Source of the DNA: Mumia sp050632745
GTDB taxonomy: Bacteria > Actinomycetota > Actinomycetes > Propionibacteriales > Nocardioidaceae
Reading direction: 5' to 3'
Assembly: GCF_050632745.1 (NCBI RefSeq)
Contig: NZ_JBODSD010000002.1
Span: 1,227,820-1,291,819, forward strand
DNA length: 64,000 nt
Within the stretch, counting starts at the first letter, position 1; every line of letters begins with the position of its first letter. The translations under genes and the position numbers were made by a program. Below are positions 17,444 to 26,247 of the stretch, piece by piece. The notes beneath the pieces are model-generated. The model was not told the origin of the DNA, did not search any database, and was given only the letters and a program-made list of their open reading frames with translations.

Positions 17444-19443
17444 CCCTCTCCCTGCTCCTGGCCCAGGTCCCCACGGCCCTGGCCAAGCTCGACCCGCGCC
17501 ACCTCTGGCGCAACCCGGTGATGTTCGTGGTGCTCATCGGCTCCGTCCTCACCACGGTGCTCGCCGTGACGGACCCGGGCGGCTTCACGATCGCGGTCGC
17601 GGTCTGGCTGTGGCTCACGGTGATCTTCGGCAACCTCGCCGAGGCGGTCGCGGAGGGTCGCGGCAAGGCCCAGGCGGCCTCGCTGCGCGCCGCGCGCAAG
17701 GACACGGTCGCACGGCGGCTCGACGGCGACGGCACGGAGAGCGCGGTCCCCGGGACGGAGCTGACGATCGGTGACCTGGTGGTCGTCGAGGCCGGCGAGG
17801 TCATCCCGGGGGACGGCGACGTCGTGGAGGGAATCGCCTCCGTCGACGAGTCGGCGATCACCGGCGAGTCCGCTCCGGTCATCCGCGAGGCCGGCGGCGA
17901 CCGGTCCGCGGTCACCGGCGGCACCACCGTCCTGTCGGACCGGATCGTCGTCAGGATCACCGCCGCCCCGGGCAGCACGTTCCTCGACACGATGATCGCG
18001 CTCGTCGAGGGCACGAGCCGGCGCAAGACCCCGAACGAGAGCGCCCTGACGATCCTGCTCTCCAGCCTCACGATCGTCTTCCTGCTCGCCGTGGCGACGC
18101 TGGCACCGATGGCGGACTACGCCGGCGCGCCGCAGCGCACGCTGGTGCTGGTGGCGCTGCTGGTCTGCCTCATCCCGACCACGATCGGCGCCCTGCTCTC
18201 GGCGATCGGCATCGCCGGCATGGACCGTCTCGTACGGGTGAACGTGCTCGCGATGTCGGGGCGCGCCGTGGAGGCGGCCGGTGACGTCGGCACGCTGCTC
18301 CTCGACAAGACCGGCACCATCACGTACGGCAACCGCCGCGCGACGGCGTTCGTCCCGCAGGCGGGCCTCGACGTCGCGGCGCTGCGCGACACCGCTCGTC
18401 TCTCCAGCCTGGCCGACCCGACCCCCGAGGGCCGGTCTATCGTCGAGCTCGCTCTCGCGCAGGGCGCCGCGGACTCGGCGCTCCCCGACCGCGCGGAGGT
18501 CGTCGAGTTCTCCGCGACGACGCGGATGTCCGGGCTCGACCTCGCCGACGGGACGCAGGTCCGCAAGGGCGCCGCGTCGGCGGTCCTGGCCTGGCTCGGC
18601 GACACCGTGCTCCCGCCGAGCGTCGAGTCGGCCGTCGAGCGGATCAGCGCCGAGGGCGGTACGCCGCTGGTGGTCGCCGTGCGCGGAGGGGCGGGCGACC
18701 GCATCCTCGGCGTGGTCCACCTCAAGGACGTCGTGAAGCCAGGCATGGTCGAGCGCTTCGCCGAGCTGCGCCGGATGGGCATCCGCACCGTGATGGTGAC
18801 CGGCGACAACGCGATCACCGCCAAGGCGATCGCCGCGGAGGCCGGCGTCGACGACGTGCTCGCGGAGGCGACCCCGGAGGACAAGATGGCCTTCATCCGC
18901 CACGAGCAGTCCGGAGGACGCCTCGTCGCGATGACCGGTGACGGCACGAACGACGCACCGGCGCTCGCGGCCGCCGACGTCGGCGTCGCGATGAGCTCGG
19001 GCACCTCGGCCGCGAAGGAGGCCGGCAACATGGTCGACCTCGACTCCGACCCGACGAAGCTCATCGACATCGTCGAGATCGGCAAGCAGCTGCTCATCAC
19101 ACGCGGCGCCTTGACGACGTTCTCGGTCGCCAACGACGTCGCGAAGTACTTCGCGATCATCCCGGCGATGTTCGTCGCCGCGTACCCGAGCCTCGAGTCG
19201 CTGGACGTCATGCGCCTGCACAGCCCCGAGTCCGCGATCCTCTCCGCCGTCATCTTCAACGCCCTCATCATCGTCGGCCTCATCCCGCTGGCGCTGAAGG
19301 GCGTGATGTACCGCGTGAGCTCGGCAGCCGGGCTGCTGCGCCGCAACCTCCTGGTCTACGGGCTCGGCGGCCTCGTCGCGCCGTTCGTCGGGATCAAGCT
19401 CATCGACCTCCTCCTCGCGAGCCTCTTCGGCTCCGCGCTCTGA
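17440..19443 (+). CDS. kdpB: potassium-transporting P-type ATPase, catalytic subunit KdpB
   Basis: P-type ATPase of 667 residues (E. coli 682) that powers K+ uptake through KdpA. Phosphorylated Asp289 is in DKTGTIT, with the actuator motif TGES (SAITGESAP), hinge GDGTNDAPAL, and the short PTTIGAL in the fourth helix typical of KdpB. Starts by an ATGA overlap with kdpA. Confidence 0.97.
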   Translation: MTLSLLLAQVPTALAKLDPRHLWRNPVMFVVLIGSVLTTVLAVTDPGGFTIAVAVWLWLTVIFGNLAEAVAEGRGKAQAASLRAARKDTVARRLDGDGTESAVPGTELTIGDLVVVEAGEVIPGDGDVVEGIASVDESAITGESAPVIREAGGDRSAVTGGTTVLSDRIVVRITAAPGSTFLDTMIALVEGTSRRKTPNESALTILLSSLTIVFLLAVATLAPMADYAGAPQRTLVLVALLVCLIPTTIGALLSAIGIAGMDRLVRVNVLAMSGRAVEAAGDVGTLLLDKTGTITYGNRRATAFVPQAGLDVAALRDTARLSSLADPTPEGRSIVELALAQGAADSALPDRAEVVEFSATTRMSGLDLADGTQVRKGAASAVLAWLGDTVLPPSVESAVERISAEGGTPLVVAVRGGAGDRILGVVHLKDVVKPGMVERFAELRRMGIRTVMVTGDNAITAKAIAAEAGVDDVLAEATPEDKMAFIRHEQSGGRLVAMTGDGTNDAPALAAADVGVAMSSGTSAAKEAGNMVDLDSDPTKLIDIVEIGKQLLITRGALTTFSVANDVAKYFAIIPAMFVAAYPSLESLDVMRLHSPESAILSAVIFNALIIVGLIPLALKGVMYRVSSAAGLLRRNLLVYGLGGLVAPFVGIKLIDLLLASLFGSAL

Positions 19444-19480
19444 GCCGCACGGCTCGTCTCTCCGAGAAAGGGCATCCATC

Positions 19481-20122
19481 ATGACCACGACCACTGCCTC
19501 GACCGAGCGCGACGCCGACGCTGCGCCGGCGCACGCCCCGATCGGCGCGGGGCTGCTGCGCCAGACCGCCACCGGCCTGCGCGTCCTGCTCCTCCTCACC
19601 GTCATCCTCGGGATCGGCTACCCGGCTGCCGTCTGGGCGGTCGGCCAGGCCGTCGCCGAGGACCGGGCGAACGGCCAGATCGTGGAGGTCGACGGCACGC
19701 CTGTCGGCTCCGCGATCCTCGGGCAGGCGTTCGACGACCCCGCGCTGTTCCACTCGCGCCCGTCGGCCGCCGCGTACGACGGTCTGGCGAGCGCGGCGAG
19801 CAACCTCGGGCCCTCCAACCCGGACCTCCTCGCCTCGATCGAGGAGCGACGCGCAGCCGTCGCCGCCGAGGAAGGTGTGGCCCCGGCCGATGTCCCGCCC
19901 GACGCACTCACCGCCTCGGCATCGGGTCTCGACCCACACATCTCGACCGCGTACGCCGAGCTGCAGGCGCCCCGCGTCGCCGAGGCCAACGGCTTGAGCG
20001 AGGCGCGGGTGCGCGACCTCATCCACACGAGCACGACCGGACGGACCTTCGGCTTCCTCGGCGAGGAGGGCGTGAACGTCCTCCTGCTCAACATCGCGGT
20101 CCGCGACGCCGCGGAGGGCTGA
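19481..20122 (+). CDS. kdpC: potassium-transporting ATPase subunit KdpC
   Basis: Single-span subunit of 213 residues that assists ATP binding by KdpB. One membrane helix (about 33-55), then the extracytoplasmic signatures GSAILGQAF, FHSRPSAA and DPHISTAYAELQAPRVA. Longer than E. coli KdpC (190) mainly through an Ala-rich N-terminus and an acidic loop near 120-135. It is 37 nt after kdpB and 4 nt before kdpD. Confidence 0.96.
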   Translation: MTTTTASTERDADAAPAHAPIGAGLLRQTATGLRVLLLLTVILGIGYPAAVWAVGQAVAEDRANGQIVEVDGTPVGSAILGQAFDDPALFHSRPSAAAYDGLASAASNLGPSNPDLLASIEERRAAVAAEEGVAPADVPPDALTASASGLDPHISTAYAELQAPRVAEANGLSEARVRDLIHTSTTGRTFGFLGEEGVNVLLLNIAVRDAAEG

Positions 20123-20126
20123 CAGG

Positions 20127-22736
20127 ATGGCGGGTATGGACCACCCGCCCACACGTCGCGGGCGGCTCCGGGTCTATCTCGGGGCCGCCCCCGGCGTGGG
20201 GAAGACGTACAAGATGCTCGACGAGGCGCAGCGCCGCGCCGCGCGCGGGACCGACGTCGTCGTCGGCTTCGTCGAGACCCACGCGCGCGTCCACACCGCC
20301 GAGCAGCTCGACGGGCTGGAGATCGTACCGCGTCGCCGTGTCGCCTACCGCGGCTCGTCGTACGAGGAGATGGACCTCGATGCCGTCCTCCTCCGCAGGC
20401 CGGAGGTCGCGGTCGTCGACGAGCTCGCCCACACCAACGTCCCTGGCGTGGAGCACGCCAAGCGCTGGGAGGACGTCGACGTGCTCCTCGACGCCGGGAT
20501 CGACGTCATCACCACGGTCAACGTCCAGCACCTCGAGTCCCTCAACGACGTGGTCGAGGCGATCACGGGGGTGCGCCAGCGCGAGACCGTCCCGGACCAC
20601 GTCGTGCGGGACGCCGACGCCGTCGAGCTGGTCGACATGAGCCCGCAGGCCCTGCGTCGGCGGCTCGCGCACGGCAACGTCTACGCCGCCGACAAGGTCG
20701 ACGCCGCGCTCTCGCGCTACTTCCGCGAGGGCAACCTCGCCGCACTGCGCGAGCTCGCGCTGCTGTGGGTCGCCGACCGCGTCGACGAGGGGCTCGAGCT
20801 CTACCGCCAGAAGCACCGCATCAACGCGACCTGGCCGACCCGCGAGCGGATCGTGGTCGCGGTGACCGGAGGACCGGAGTCGCCGACGCTGCTGCGCCGC
20901 GCGGCGCTGATCGCGGGCCGCACCGCCGGCGGCGAGTGGCTCGCCGTCTACGTCGCGCGCGGCGACGGGCTCTCGGGCACCTCGCCCGACCAGCTCGCGC
21001 GGCAGCACACGATGGTCAAGGACATGGGAGGCAGCTTCCACACGGTCGTCAGCGACGACGTCGCGACAGGGATCCTGGAGTTCGCACGCGCCGAGAACGC
21101 GTCGCAGATCCTCATCGGCGCCAGTCGCCGCGGGCGCTGGTCGACGGCCTTCCGCCCGGGCGTCGGCGAGCGCGTGATCGACGGCTCGGGCGACATCGAC
21201 GTCCACATCGTCAGCCACGACCAGGCGCGTCAGGGCACCCGCGACCGCCAGCGGCGACCGGACCTCGGCCTGCGGCGGACGGTCGTCGGCTACGTGCTCG
21301 GCGTGCTCCTCCCGATCGTGACGGCGCTGCTCCTGGTCGCCACGTCCGACCTCCACGACCTCACGCTCGAGTCGATGCTGATGCTCAGCGTCGTGGTCGT
21401 GGTCGCGATCGTCGGGGGACTGGTCCCCGCGCTGGTCGCGGCCGTGATCTCGGCGGTGCTGCTCAACTGGTACTTCGTGGAGCCCCTCCACACGCTCACG
21501 ATCGCCCGCGGCCAGTACGTCGTGGTCATCGCGGTCTTCGTCGTCGTCGGGGCTGCGGTCGCCTCGGTCGTCGACCTGGCGGCCGGGCGCGCGGCGCAGG
21601 CGCGGCGGGCGTCGTCCGAGGCCGACGCGCTCGCCGTCCTCTCGCACAGCCTGCTCCGCGCCGGCGAGAGCCTCCCCGCCGTCCTCACCCAGGCGTGCGA
21701 GGTGTTCTCGATGACCGGGGCGGCGATCCTCGCCCGGGACGAGAAGGGATGGACCACGGTCGTCGCGCACGGGGACGCACCGGCGTCGGTCGACACCGCG
21801 GACGTCGACGTCCCGATCGACGACCGCACCTTCCTCGTCCTGCGCGGGCGGACGCTCGCCGCCTCCGACCGCCGCCTCGTGACGGCGTACGCCGCGCACG
21901 CCGCCGTCATCCTCGAACGCGCCCGCGCCGCGACCGAGCAGGCGCGCGCCGTGCAGCTCGCGGAGACCGACCGGACGCGTACGGCGCTGCTGGCCGCCGT
22001 CTCGCACGACCTGCGCAGTCCGCTGGCCGCGATCAAGGCCGCGGTGTCGAGCCTGCGCAACGACGAGATCGCCTGGTCGGAGGAGGACGAGGCCGAGCTG
22101 CTGATGACGATCGAGGAGTCGGCGGACCGGCTCGACGCCCTGGTCGCGAACCTGCTCGACATGAGCCGGCTGCGGACCGGTGCGATCACCGCCCTGCCCA
22201 CCGACGTCGACGTCGAGTCCGTGGTGCGCCGAGCCGTCGCTCCCCTGCCCGAGGCCGACCGGGTCGACGTCCGGGTCGACGCCGACCTGCCTCTCGTGCA
22301 CGCCGACGCCGGGCTGCTGGAACGGGTCCTCGCGAACCTGTGCGAGAACGCGCTGAAGCACACCGACAGCCGGGTCACGGTGCAGGGATCGGCGTACGTC
22401 GAGTCCGACGGCGTCCCGCTGGTGTGCCTGCGGATCGTCGACCACGGTCCGGGGGTGCCGTCGGACGCCTTCGACCAGCTCTTCGCCCCCTTCCAGCGGC
22501 TGGGCGACGTCCCGCAGGGAGACGGGGTCGGCCTCGGGCTCGCCGTGGCGCGCGGGCTGACCGAGGCGATGTCGGGCACGCTGGACGCCGAGGAGACGCC
22601 CGGCGGCGGGCTGACCTTCGTCCTGTCGCTCCCTCGGGCGAAGGCGACGGACGGTGCACCTGAGGCGGAGGTCGCGCCGTACCGGCCGGAGCCGGAGGAC
22701 GCGACGGACCCGGCCGTCGAGGAGGACAGGCGATGA
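20127..22736 (+). CDS. kdpD: potassium sensor histidine kinase KdpD
   Basis: Membrane sensor kinase of 869 residues. Order: KdpD N-terminal domain with Walker A GAAPGVGKTYKML (about 18-30) and DELAHTN; a Usp-like domain (about 235-360); four short membrane helices (DUF4118, about 388-485); a GAF-like linker; a dimerisation domain with phospho-acceptor His627 in AAVSHDLRSPL; and a C-terminal ATPase domain (GDGVGLGLAVARG). A GGAGGG ribosome site lies 8 nt before the ATG. It phosphorylates KdpE, whose start overlaps its stop. The full-length form, unlike the short Usp-only versions in some genomes, suggests intact K+ sensing. Confidence 0.96.
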   Translation: MAGMDHPPTRRGRLRVYLGAAPGVGKTYKMLDEAQRRAARGTDVVVGFVETHARVHTAEQLDGLEIVPRRRVAYRGSSYEEMDLDAVLLRRPEVAVVDELAHTNVPGVEHAKRWEDVDVLLDAGIDVITTVNVQHLESLNDVVEAITGVRQRETVPDHVVRDADAVELVDMSPQALRRRLAHGNVYAADKVDAALSRYFREGNLAALRELALLWVADRVDEGLELYRQKHRINATWPTRERIVVAVTGGPESPTLLRRAALIAGRTAGGEWLAVYVARGDGLSGTSPDQLARQHTMVKDMGGSFHTVVSDDVATGILEFARAENASQILIGASRRGRWSTAFRPGVGERVIDGSGDIDVHIVSHDQARQGTRDRQRRPDLGLRRTVVGYVLGVLLPIVTALLLVATSDLHDLTLESMLMLSVVVVVAIVGGLVPALVAAVISAVLLNWYFVEPLHTLTIARGQYVVVIAVFVVVGAAVASVVDLAAGRAAQARRASSEADALAVLSHSLLRAGESLPAVLTQACEVFSMTGAAILARDEKGWTTVVAHGDAPASVDTADVDVPIDDRTFLVLRGRTLAASDRRLVTAYAAHAAVILERARAATEQARAVQLAETDRTRTALLAAVSHDLRSPLAAIKAAVSSLRNDEIAWSEEDEAELLMTIEESADRLDALVANLLDMSRLRTGAITALPTDVDVESVVRRAVAPLPEADRVDVRVDADLPLVHADAGLLERVLANLCENALKHTDSRVTVQGSAYVESDGVPLVCLRIVDHGPGVPSDAFDQLFAPFQRLGDVPQGDGVGLGLAVARGLTEAMSGTLDAEETPGGGLTFVLSLPRAKATDGAPEAEVAPYRPEPEDATDPAVEEDRR

Positions 22737-23410
22737 CGTTCGTGCTCGCGGTCGACGACGACCCCGCGATCCTGCGGACGCTGCGGATCAACCTGCGGGC
22801 ACGCGACTACGAGGTGGAGACCGCCGGGGACGGACGGTCGGCGCTGCAGATCGTGGCCGAGCGCGAGCCTGACGTGATCGTGCTCGACCTCGGGCTGCCG
22901 GACGTCAGCGGCACCGCGGTGATCCGCCGAGTCCGCGCGACGAGCAACGTCCCGATCGTCGTGCTGTCCGCCCGGCACGAGTCGGACGACAAGGTCGAGG
23001 CGCTCGACGCGGGGGCCGACGACTACGTCACCAAGCCGTTCGGGATGGAGGAGCTGCTCGCGCGGGTGCGGGCTGCGGTCCGCCGTGGAGGTGCCGTGCC
23101 GTCTTCGTCCCACGCCGTCGCCATCGACGGGCTCGTCCTCGACCCGGACGACGGCACCGCCACCAAGGACGGCGCCGAGGTCCACCTCACCCCGACCGAG
23201 TGGCGCATCGTGGCGGCGCTGCTGCGACGGCCCGGCCGGCTCGTCCGGCAGACCGAGCTCCTCCGTGACGTGTGGGGTCCGGCGTACGAGCGCGAGACCC
23301 ACTATCTGCGCGTCTACCTCGCACAGATCCGCCGCAAGCTCGAGGACGACCCGGCGAAGCCGAAGCACTTCCTCACCGAGCCGGGGCTGGGCTACCGCTT
23401 CGTCGCGTGA
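22733..23410 (+). CDS. kdpE: KdpE, OmpR-family response regulator
   Basis: Response regulator of 225 residues. Receiver domain with acidic pocket VDDD (8-10), phospho-acceptor Asp52 (VIVLDLGLPD) and Lys101 (TKPFG); OmpR/PhoB winged helix at about 130-225, ending LGYRFVA. It should activate kdpFABCDE through the phased direct repeats upstream of kdpF. Translationally coupled to kdpD (ATGA) and followed by a hairpin. Confidence 0.96.
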   Translation: MTFVLAVDDDPAILRTLRINLRARDYEVETAGDGRSALQIVAEREPDVIVLDLGLPDVSGTAVIRRVRATSNVPIVVLSARHESDDKVEALDAGADDYVTKPFGMEELLARVRAAVRRGGAVPSSSHAVAIDGLVLDPDDGTATKDGAEVHLTPTEWRIVAALLRRPGRLVRQTELLRDVWGPAYERETHYLRVYLAQIRRKLEDDPAKPKHFLTEPGLGYRFVA

Positions 23411-23416
23411 GGGTGC

Positions 23417-23434
23417 GAGCCGCAGCGTCGGCTC
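23417..23434. terminator. hairpin between kdpE and the convergent SnoaL-like gene
   Basis: GAGCCG and CGGCTC with a 6-nt loop, extended outward by GGTG/CACC with one bulged base. Lies 6 nt after the kdpE stop and just beyond the convergent gene. Confidence 0.55.
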
Positions 23435-23440
23435 ACCCCG

Positions 23441-23827
23441 TCACCGCACCGCCGGCCGGTCGATGATCCAGCGCCACGTCCCGTCGGGCTGCCGTCGCGC
23501 GACCTCGCAGGTCGCGCCGCCCGCGCCGGCGCTCATCGGCAGCACCGTCGTCGTCAGCGCGAGGTCACCCCGCACGAGCGGGCGCCTCGGGATGCCCGCA
23601 CGCACGGGGCGGTGCGCGGCGAGCGCCCGCGTGTAGAAGGCGCGGATGTCGTCGTGGCCGACGGCGACGCGACCGTCGGGCAGCTCGAGGACGGCGGTCG
23701 GCTCGTAGAGGGCCACCACCCCGTCGACGTCACGGGCGACGAGGCGGTCGACGAGCTGCGCGCTCAGCTCGTCGGGGGTGCGGGGAGCGGCGGACGGAGC
23801 GGGCCGGAGCGACGACGGAGTGGACAT
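23441..23827 (-). CDS. SnoaL-like/NTF2-fold protein
   Basis: A 128-residue protein of the nuclear-transport-factor-2 fold (SnoaL/DUF4440 type). Seen are the helix LSAQLVDRLVARDVDGVVALYEP, the strand AVLELPDGRVAVGHDDIRAFY and a C-terminal RRQPDGTWRWIIDRP, as in small ketosteroid-isomerase-like proteins. Catalytic role unknown; many relatives are stress or polyketide accessory proteins. The ATG is preceded at 7 nt by TACGGT, a likely -10, so the mRNA may be leaderless. Divergent from the YdeI-like gene. Confidence 0.75.
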   Translation of the reverse strand: MSTPSSLRPAPSAAPRTPDELSAQLVDRLVARDVDGVVALYEPTAVLELPDGRVAVGHDDIRAFYTRALAAHRPVRAGIPRRPLVRGDLALTTTVLPMSAGAGGATCEVARRQPDGTWRWIIDRPAVR

Positions 23828-23897
23828 GTGTTCGACCGTACGAGGCACCTCGGACAGTTCCGCCGGGACCGTCTGCGGGTGGCGGTAGCGTCGCGCC

Positions 23898-24479
23898 ATG
23901 AGCAGCTTCCGTGACGCCCCGCGCCTCCCGATCACGTCCGTCGCCCAGTGGCGCGGGTGGCTCGCGGAGCACCACGACGATCCCGAGCCCGGCGTCTGGA
24001 TCGTCTGGGAACGGGTGGCCGCGGACCGCCGCGTGTCGTACGAGGAGCTCATCGAGGAGGCGCTGGCCTACGGCTGGATCGACGGCCAGGCGGCGACGCT
24101 CGACGACGAGCACTCCATGATGTGGCTGACGCGGCGCCGCCCGGGCTCGGTGTGGAGCCGGCTGTCGAAGGAGCGGGTCGAGCGGGTCGTGCAGTCCGGC
24201 CGCATGACGGAGGTCGGTCAGGCCGCGATCGACCGCGCGAAGGCCGACGGCTCGTGGACGATCCTCGACAGCGTGGAGGACCTGGTCGTCCCCGACGACC
24301 TGGCCGCGGCGTTCGACGCGGTCCCGGGGTCGCGGGACCGCTACGAGGCGTTCACCCCGGGCCAGCGCAAGCAGGTCCTCCGCTGGCTCGTCGACGCCAA
24401 GCGGCCGGCGACCCGGGAGAAGCGCATCGCGGAGACCGTGCGCCTCGCCGCAGAGGGAGTGCCGGCCAACAACCGCTGA
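23898..24479 (+). CDS. YdeI/OmpD-associated family protein
   Basis: A 193-residue cytoplasmic protein of the YdeI/OmpD-associated family, with the conserved start (WRGWLAEHHDDPEPGVWIVW), the GWIDGQ motif, RRPGSVWSRLSKERVERV, and the C-terminal helix PGQRKQVLRWLVDAKRPATREKRI. Relatives have been linked to bacteriocin or peptide tolerance, but the mechanism is unknown. TAGCGT lies 6 nt before the ATG and no ribosome site is present, so a leaderless mRNA is likely. Confidence 0.82.
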   Translation: MSSFRDAPRLPITSVAQWRGWLAEHHDDPEPGVWIVWERVAADRRVSYEELIEEALAYGWIDGQAATLDDEHSMMWLTRRRPGSVWSRLSKERVERVVQSGRMTEVGQAAIDRAKADGSWTILDSVEDLVVPDDLAAAFDAVPGSRDRYEAFTPGQRKQVLRWLVDAKRPATREKRIAETVRLAAEGVPANNR

Positions 24480-24497
24480 CGGCGGTCGCCGTACCGG

Positions 24498-24893
24498 TCA
24501 GCCGATCGGCTGCAGGAACTCGAGCCGGTTGCCGAACGGGTCCGCGGCGTAGAAGCGCCGGTGCCCGGGGAACGCGTCGTCCCACGTCACGTCGACGCCG
24601 GCCGCGCCGAGGCGGGACGCGACGTCGTCGATGCGCGCGACGAGGATCCCCGGGTGCGCCTTGCGGGCCGGCTCGAAGTCCTCCTCGACGCCGAGGTGCA
24701 CCTCCACACCCCCCGACCGGAACCAGCACCCGCCCCGGGCGGCGAGCTCCGGCGGCTTCTCGAGCTCGTGCATCCCGAGCGCCCCGGCCCAGAACGCCCG
24801 GCACGCGTCCTCACCGCCTGCCGGGATCGCGAGCTGCACGTGGTGCAGGTGGACGAAGGCGAGGTGCTCGGGATCGGAGTGGGGGTCGGTCAT
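24498..24893 (-). CDS. VOC-superfamily (glyoxalase-like) protein
   Basis: A 131-residue protein with a two-module vicinal-oxygen-chelate fold: HLHHVQLAIPAGGEDACRAFW at the start, EVHLGVE in the middle, and the C-terminal FYAADPFGNRLEFLQP. Metal ligands probably include His (HHVQL), His (VHLGV) and Glu (LEF). Reaction unknown. The ATG was preferred to the GTG two codons upstream because TAGCGT (24905-24900, minus strand) lies 6 nt before it, predicting a leaderless transcript. Confidence 0.82.
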   Translation of the reverse strand: MTDPHSDPEHLAFVHLHHVQLAIPAGGEDACRAFWAGALGMHELEKPPELAARGGCWFRSGGVEVHLGVEEDFEPARKAHPGILVARIDDVASRLGAAGVDVTWDDAFPGHRRFYAADPFGNRLEFLQPIG

Positions 24894-24946
24894 GCCCACA
24901 CGCTAGCGGCGCTCCGGCGCGCGCCGGTACGGCCTGTCGTCGGAAC

Positions 24947-26089
24947 ATGCGGGCGGACTCGGCGGTTGACCCTGACGTGACCGCCTCCCCCGCCGCCCCC
25001 GACTCCGACGTGGACGTCGTCGTGGTCGGTGCCGGCCAGGCGGGTCTCTCGGCGGCGTACCACCTGAAGCGGCTCCGCGCCTCCTTCGTCGTCCTCGACG
25101 CCAACCCCGGCCCGGGTGGCGCGTGGCAGCACCGGTGGCGCACGCTCACGATGCGCGACGTCCACGGCATCGCGATGCTCCCGGGGCTCGACGTGCCCGG
25201 GGTGGTTGACGACCAGGCCGCGCGGGACTTCGTGCCGGCCTACTACGCGGCGTACGAAGAGCGCTTCGACCTCCCCGTCGTCCGCCCGGTGCGGGTGCTG
25301 CGGGTCGAGGACGCGGAGCCGGGCTCGACCGACGGCGACCTCCTCGTCCGCACCGACTCCGGCACCTGGCGCGCACCGGCGGTGGTCAACGCGACCGGCA
25401 CCTGGGAGCGGCCGTTCTGGCCGTCGTACCCCGGCGCCGCGTCGTTCCGTGGGCGACAGCTGCACACCGCCGACTACACCGGGCCGGAGGACCTGGCCGG
25501 CCTCGACGTCGTCGTGGTCGGCGGTGGCGCGTCCGCGGTCCAGATCCTCGGCGAGGTCGCGCCGCTGGCCGCGTCGACGACCTGGGTCACCCGGCGCGAG
25601 CCGGTCTGGCGTACGGGCGACTTCGACCCCGACGCCGGTCGGGAGGCGGTGGCGCTGGTCGAGGAGCGGGTACGCCGCGGGTTGCCGCCGCAGAGCGTGG
25701 TGAGCGTGACCGGGCTGATGCTGCGCCCGCAGGAGCAGCGTGCGGCCACCCTCGGGGCGTACGAGCGCCACCCGATGTTCACCCGGGTCGAGCCCGACGG
25801 CGTCCGGATGGCCGACGGGAGCTTCCGGCACGCGGACGTCATCGTGTGGGCGACCGGGTTCCGCGCGGCGCTCGGACACCTCGCGCCGCTGCACCTGCGC
25901 GAGGACACCGGCGGCGTACGCCTCGTCGCCCGGGAGGACGCGCACACCCCGACGACCGCGGCGCGCGACCACCGCGTGCAGCTGGTCGGATACGGGCCGT
26001 CGGCGTCGACGATCGGGGCCAACCGGGCCGGACGCGTCGCCGCCCTCTCCGCGCTGCGCACCGTCCGCGCCCGCGACGCCGCCGCCTGA
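24947..26089 (+). CDS. flavin-containing monooxygenase-like NAD(P)/FAD oxidoreductase
   Basis: A two-dinucleotide-fold flavoenzyme of 380 residues: FAD motif VVVGAGQAGLSAAY (about 20-33), GGAWQHRWRTL, then NADPH motif VVVGGGASAVQ (about 190) and the C-terminal ATGFRAAL. Class B/YUCCA-like monooxygenases and small putative FMOs share this build; the substrate is unknown. The downstream PadR gene and two palindromes between them suggest regulated expression. An internal GTG near codon 10 is an alternative start. Confidence 0.85.
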   Translation: MRADSAVDPDVTASPAAPDSDVDVVVVGAGQAGLSAAYHLKRLRASFVVLDANPGPGGAWQHRWRTLTMRDVHGIAMLPGLDVPGVVDDQAARDFVPAYYAAYEERFDLPVVRPVRVLRVEDAEPGSTDGDLLVRTDSGTWRAPAVVNATGTWERPFWPSYPGAASFRGRQLHTADYTGPEDLAGLDVVVVGGGASAVQILGEVAPLAASTTWVTRREPVWRTGDFDPDAGREAVALVEERVRRGLPPQSVVSVTGLMLRPQEQRAATLGAYERHPMFTRVEPDGVRMADGSFRHADVIVWATGFRAALGHLAPLHLREDTGGVRLVAREDAHTPTTAARDHRVQLVGYGPSASTIGANRAGRVAALSALRTVRARDAAA

Positions 26090-26093
26090 CGGT

Positions 26094-26173
26094 TTGCCAC
26101 GCCAACGTGGCCGACTCCGGTCGGCGCAGCATCCTCGCCCGCGCCGCCGCGGCTTGCCACGCCGACGTGGCAA
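26094..26173. repeat. two copies of a TTGCCACG-N4-CGTGGCAA palindrome
   Basis: The copy at 26154-26173 is a perfect 8+8 inverted repeat. The copy at 26094-26112 matches TTGCCACG-N4-CGTGGC and then diverges. They are exactly 60 bp apart (start to start), between the flavin monooxygenase stop and the PadR gene. They could be tandem operators or a short extragenic palindrome pair. Confidence 0.6.
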
Positions 26174-26202
26174 ACCGCGGAGGAGGAGCGGCAACGAAGA
26201 CG

Positions 26203-26238
26203 ATGCAACCCTATGCAGTGCAACGAGTTGCATATACA
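26203..26238 (+). promoter_or_regulatory. PadR-type operator and -10 region
   Basis: ATGCAAC (26203-26209) and GTTGCAT (26227-26233) are inverted, with a third half-site TGCAAC giving the inner palindrome TGCAAC-GA-GTTGCA (26219-26232). It overlaps a good -10, TATACA (26233-26238), placed 9 nt before the PadR start codon. This fits autorepression by the adjacent regulator. Confidence 0.6.
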
Positions 26239-26247
26239 CTCCTCGAC

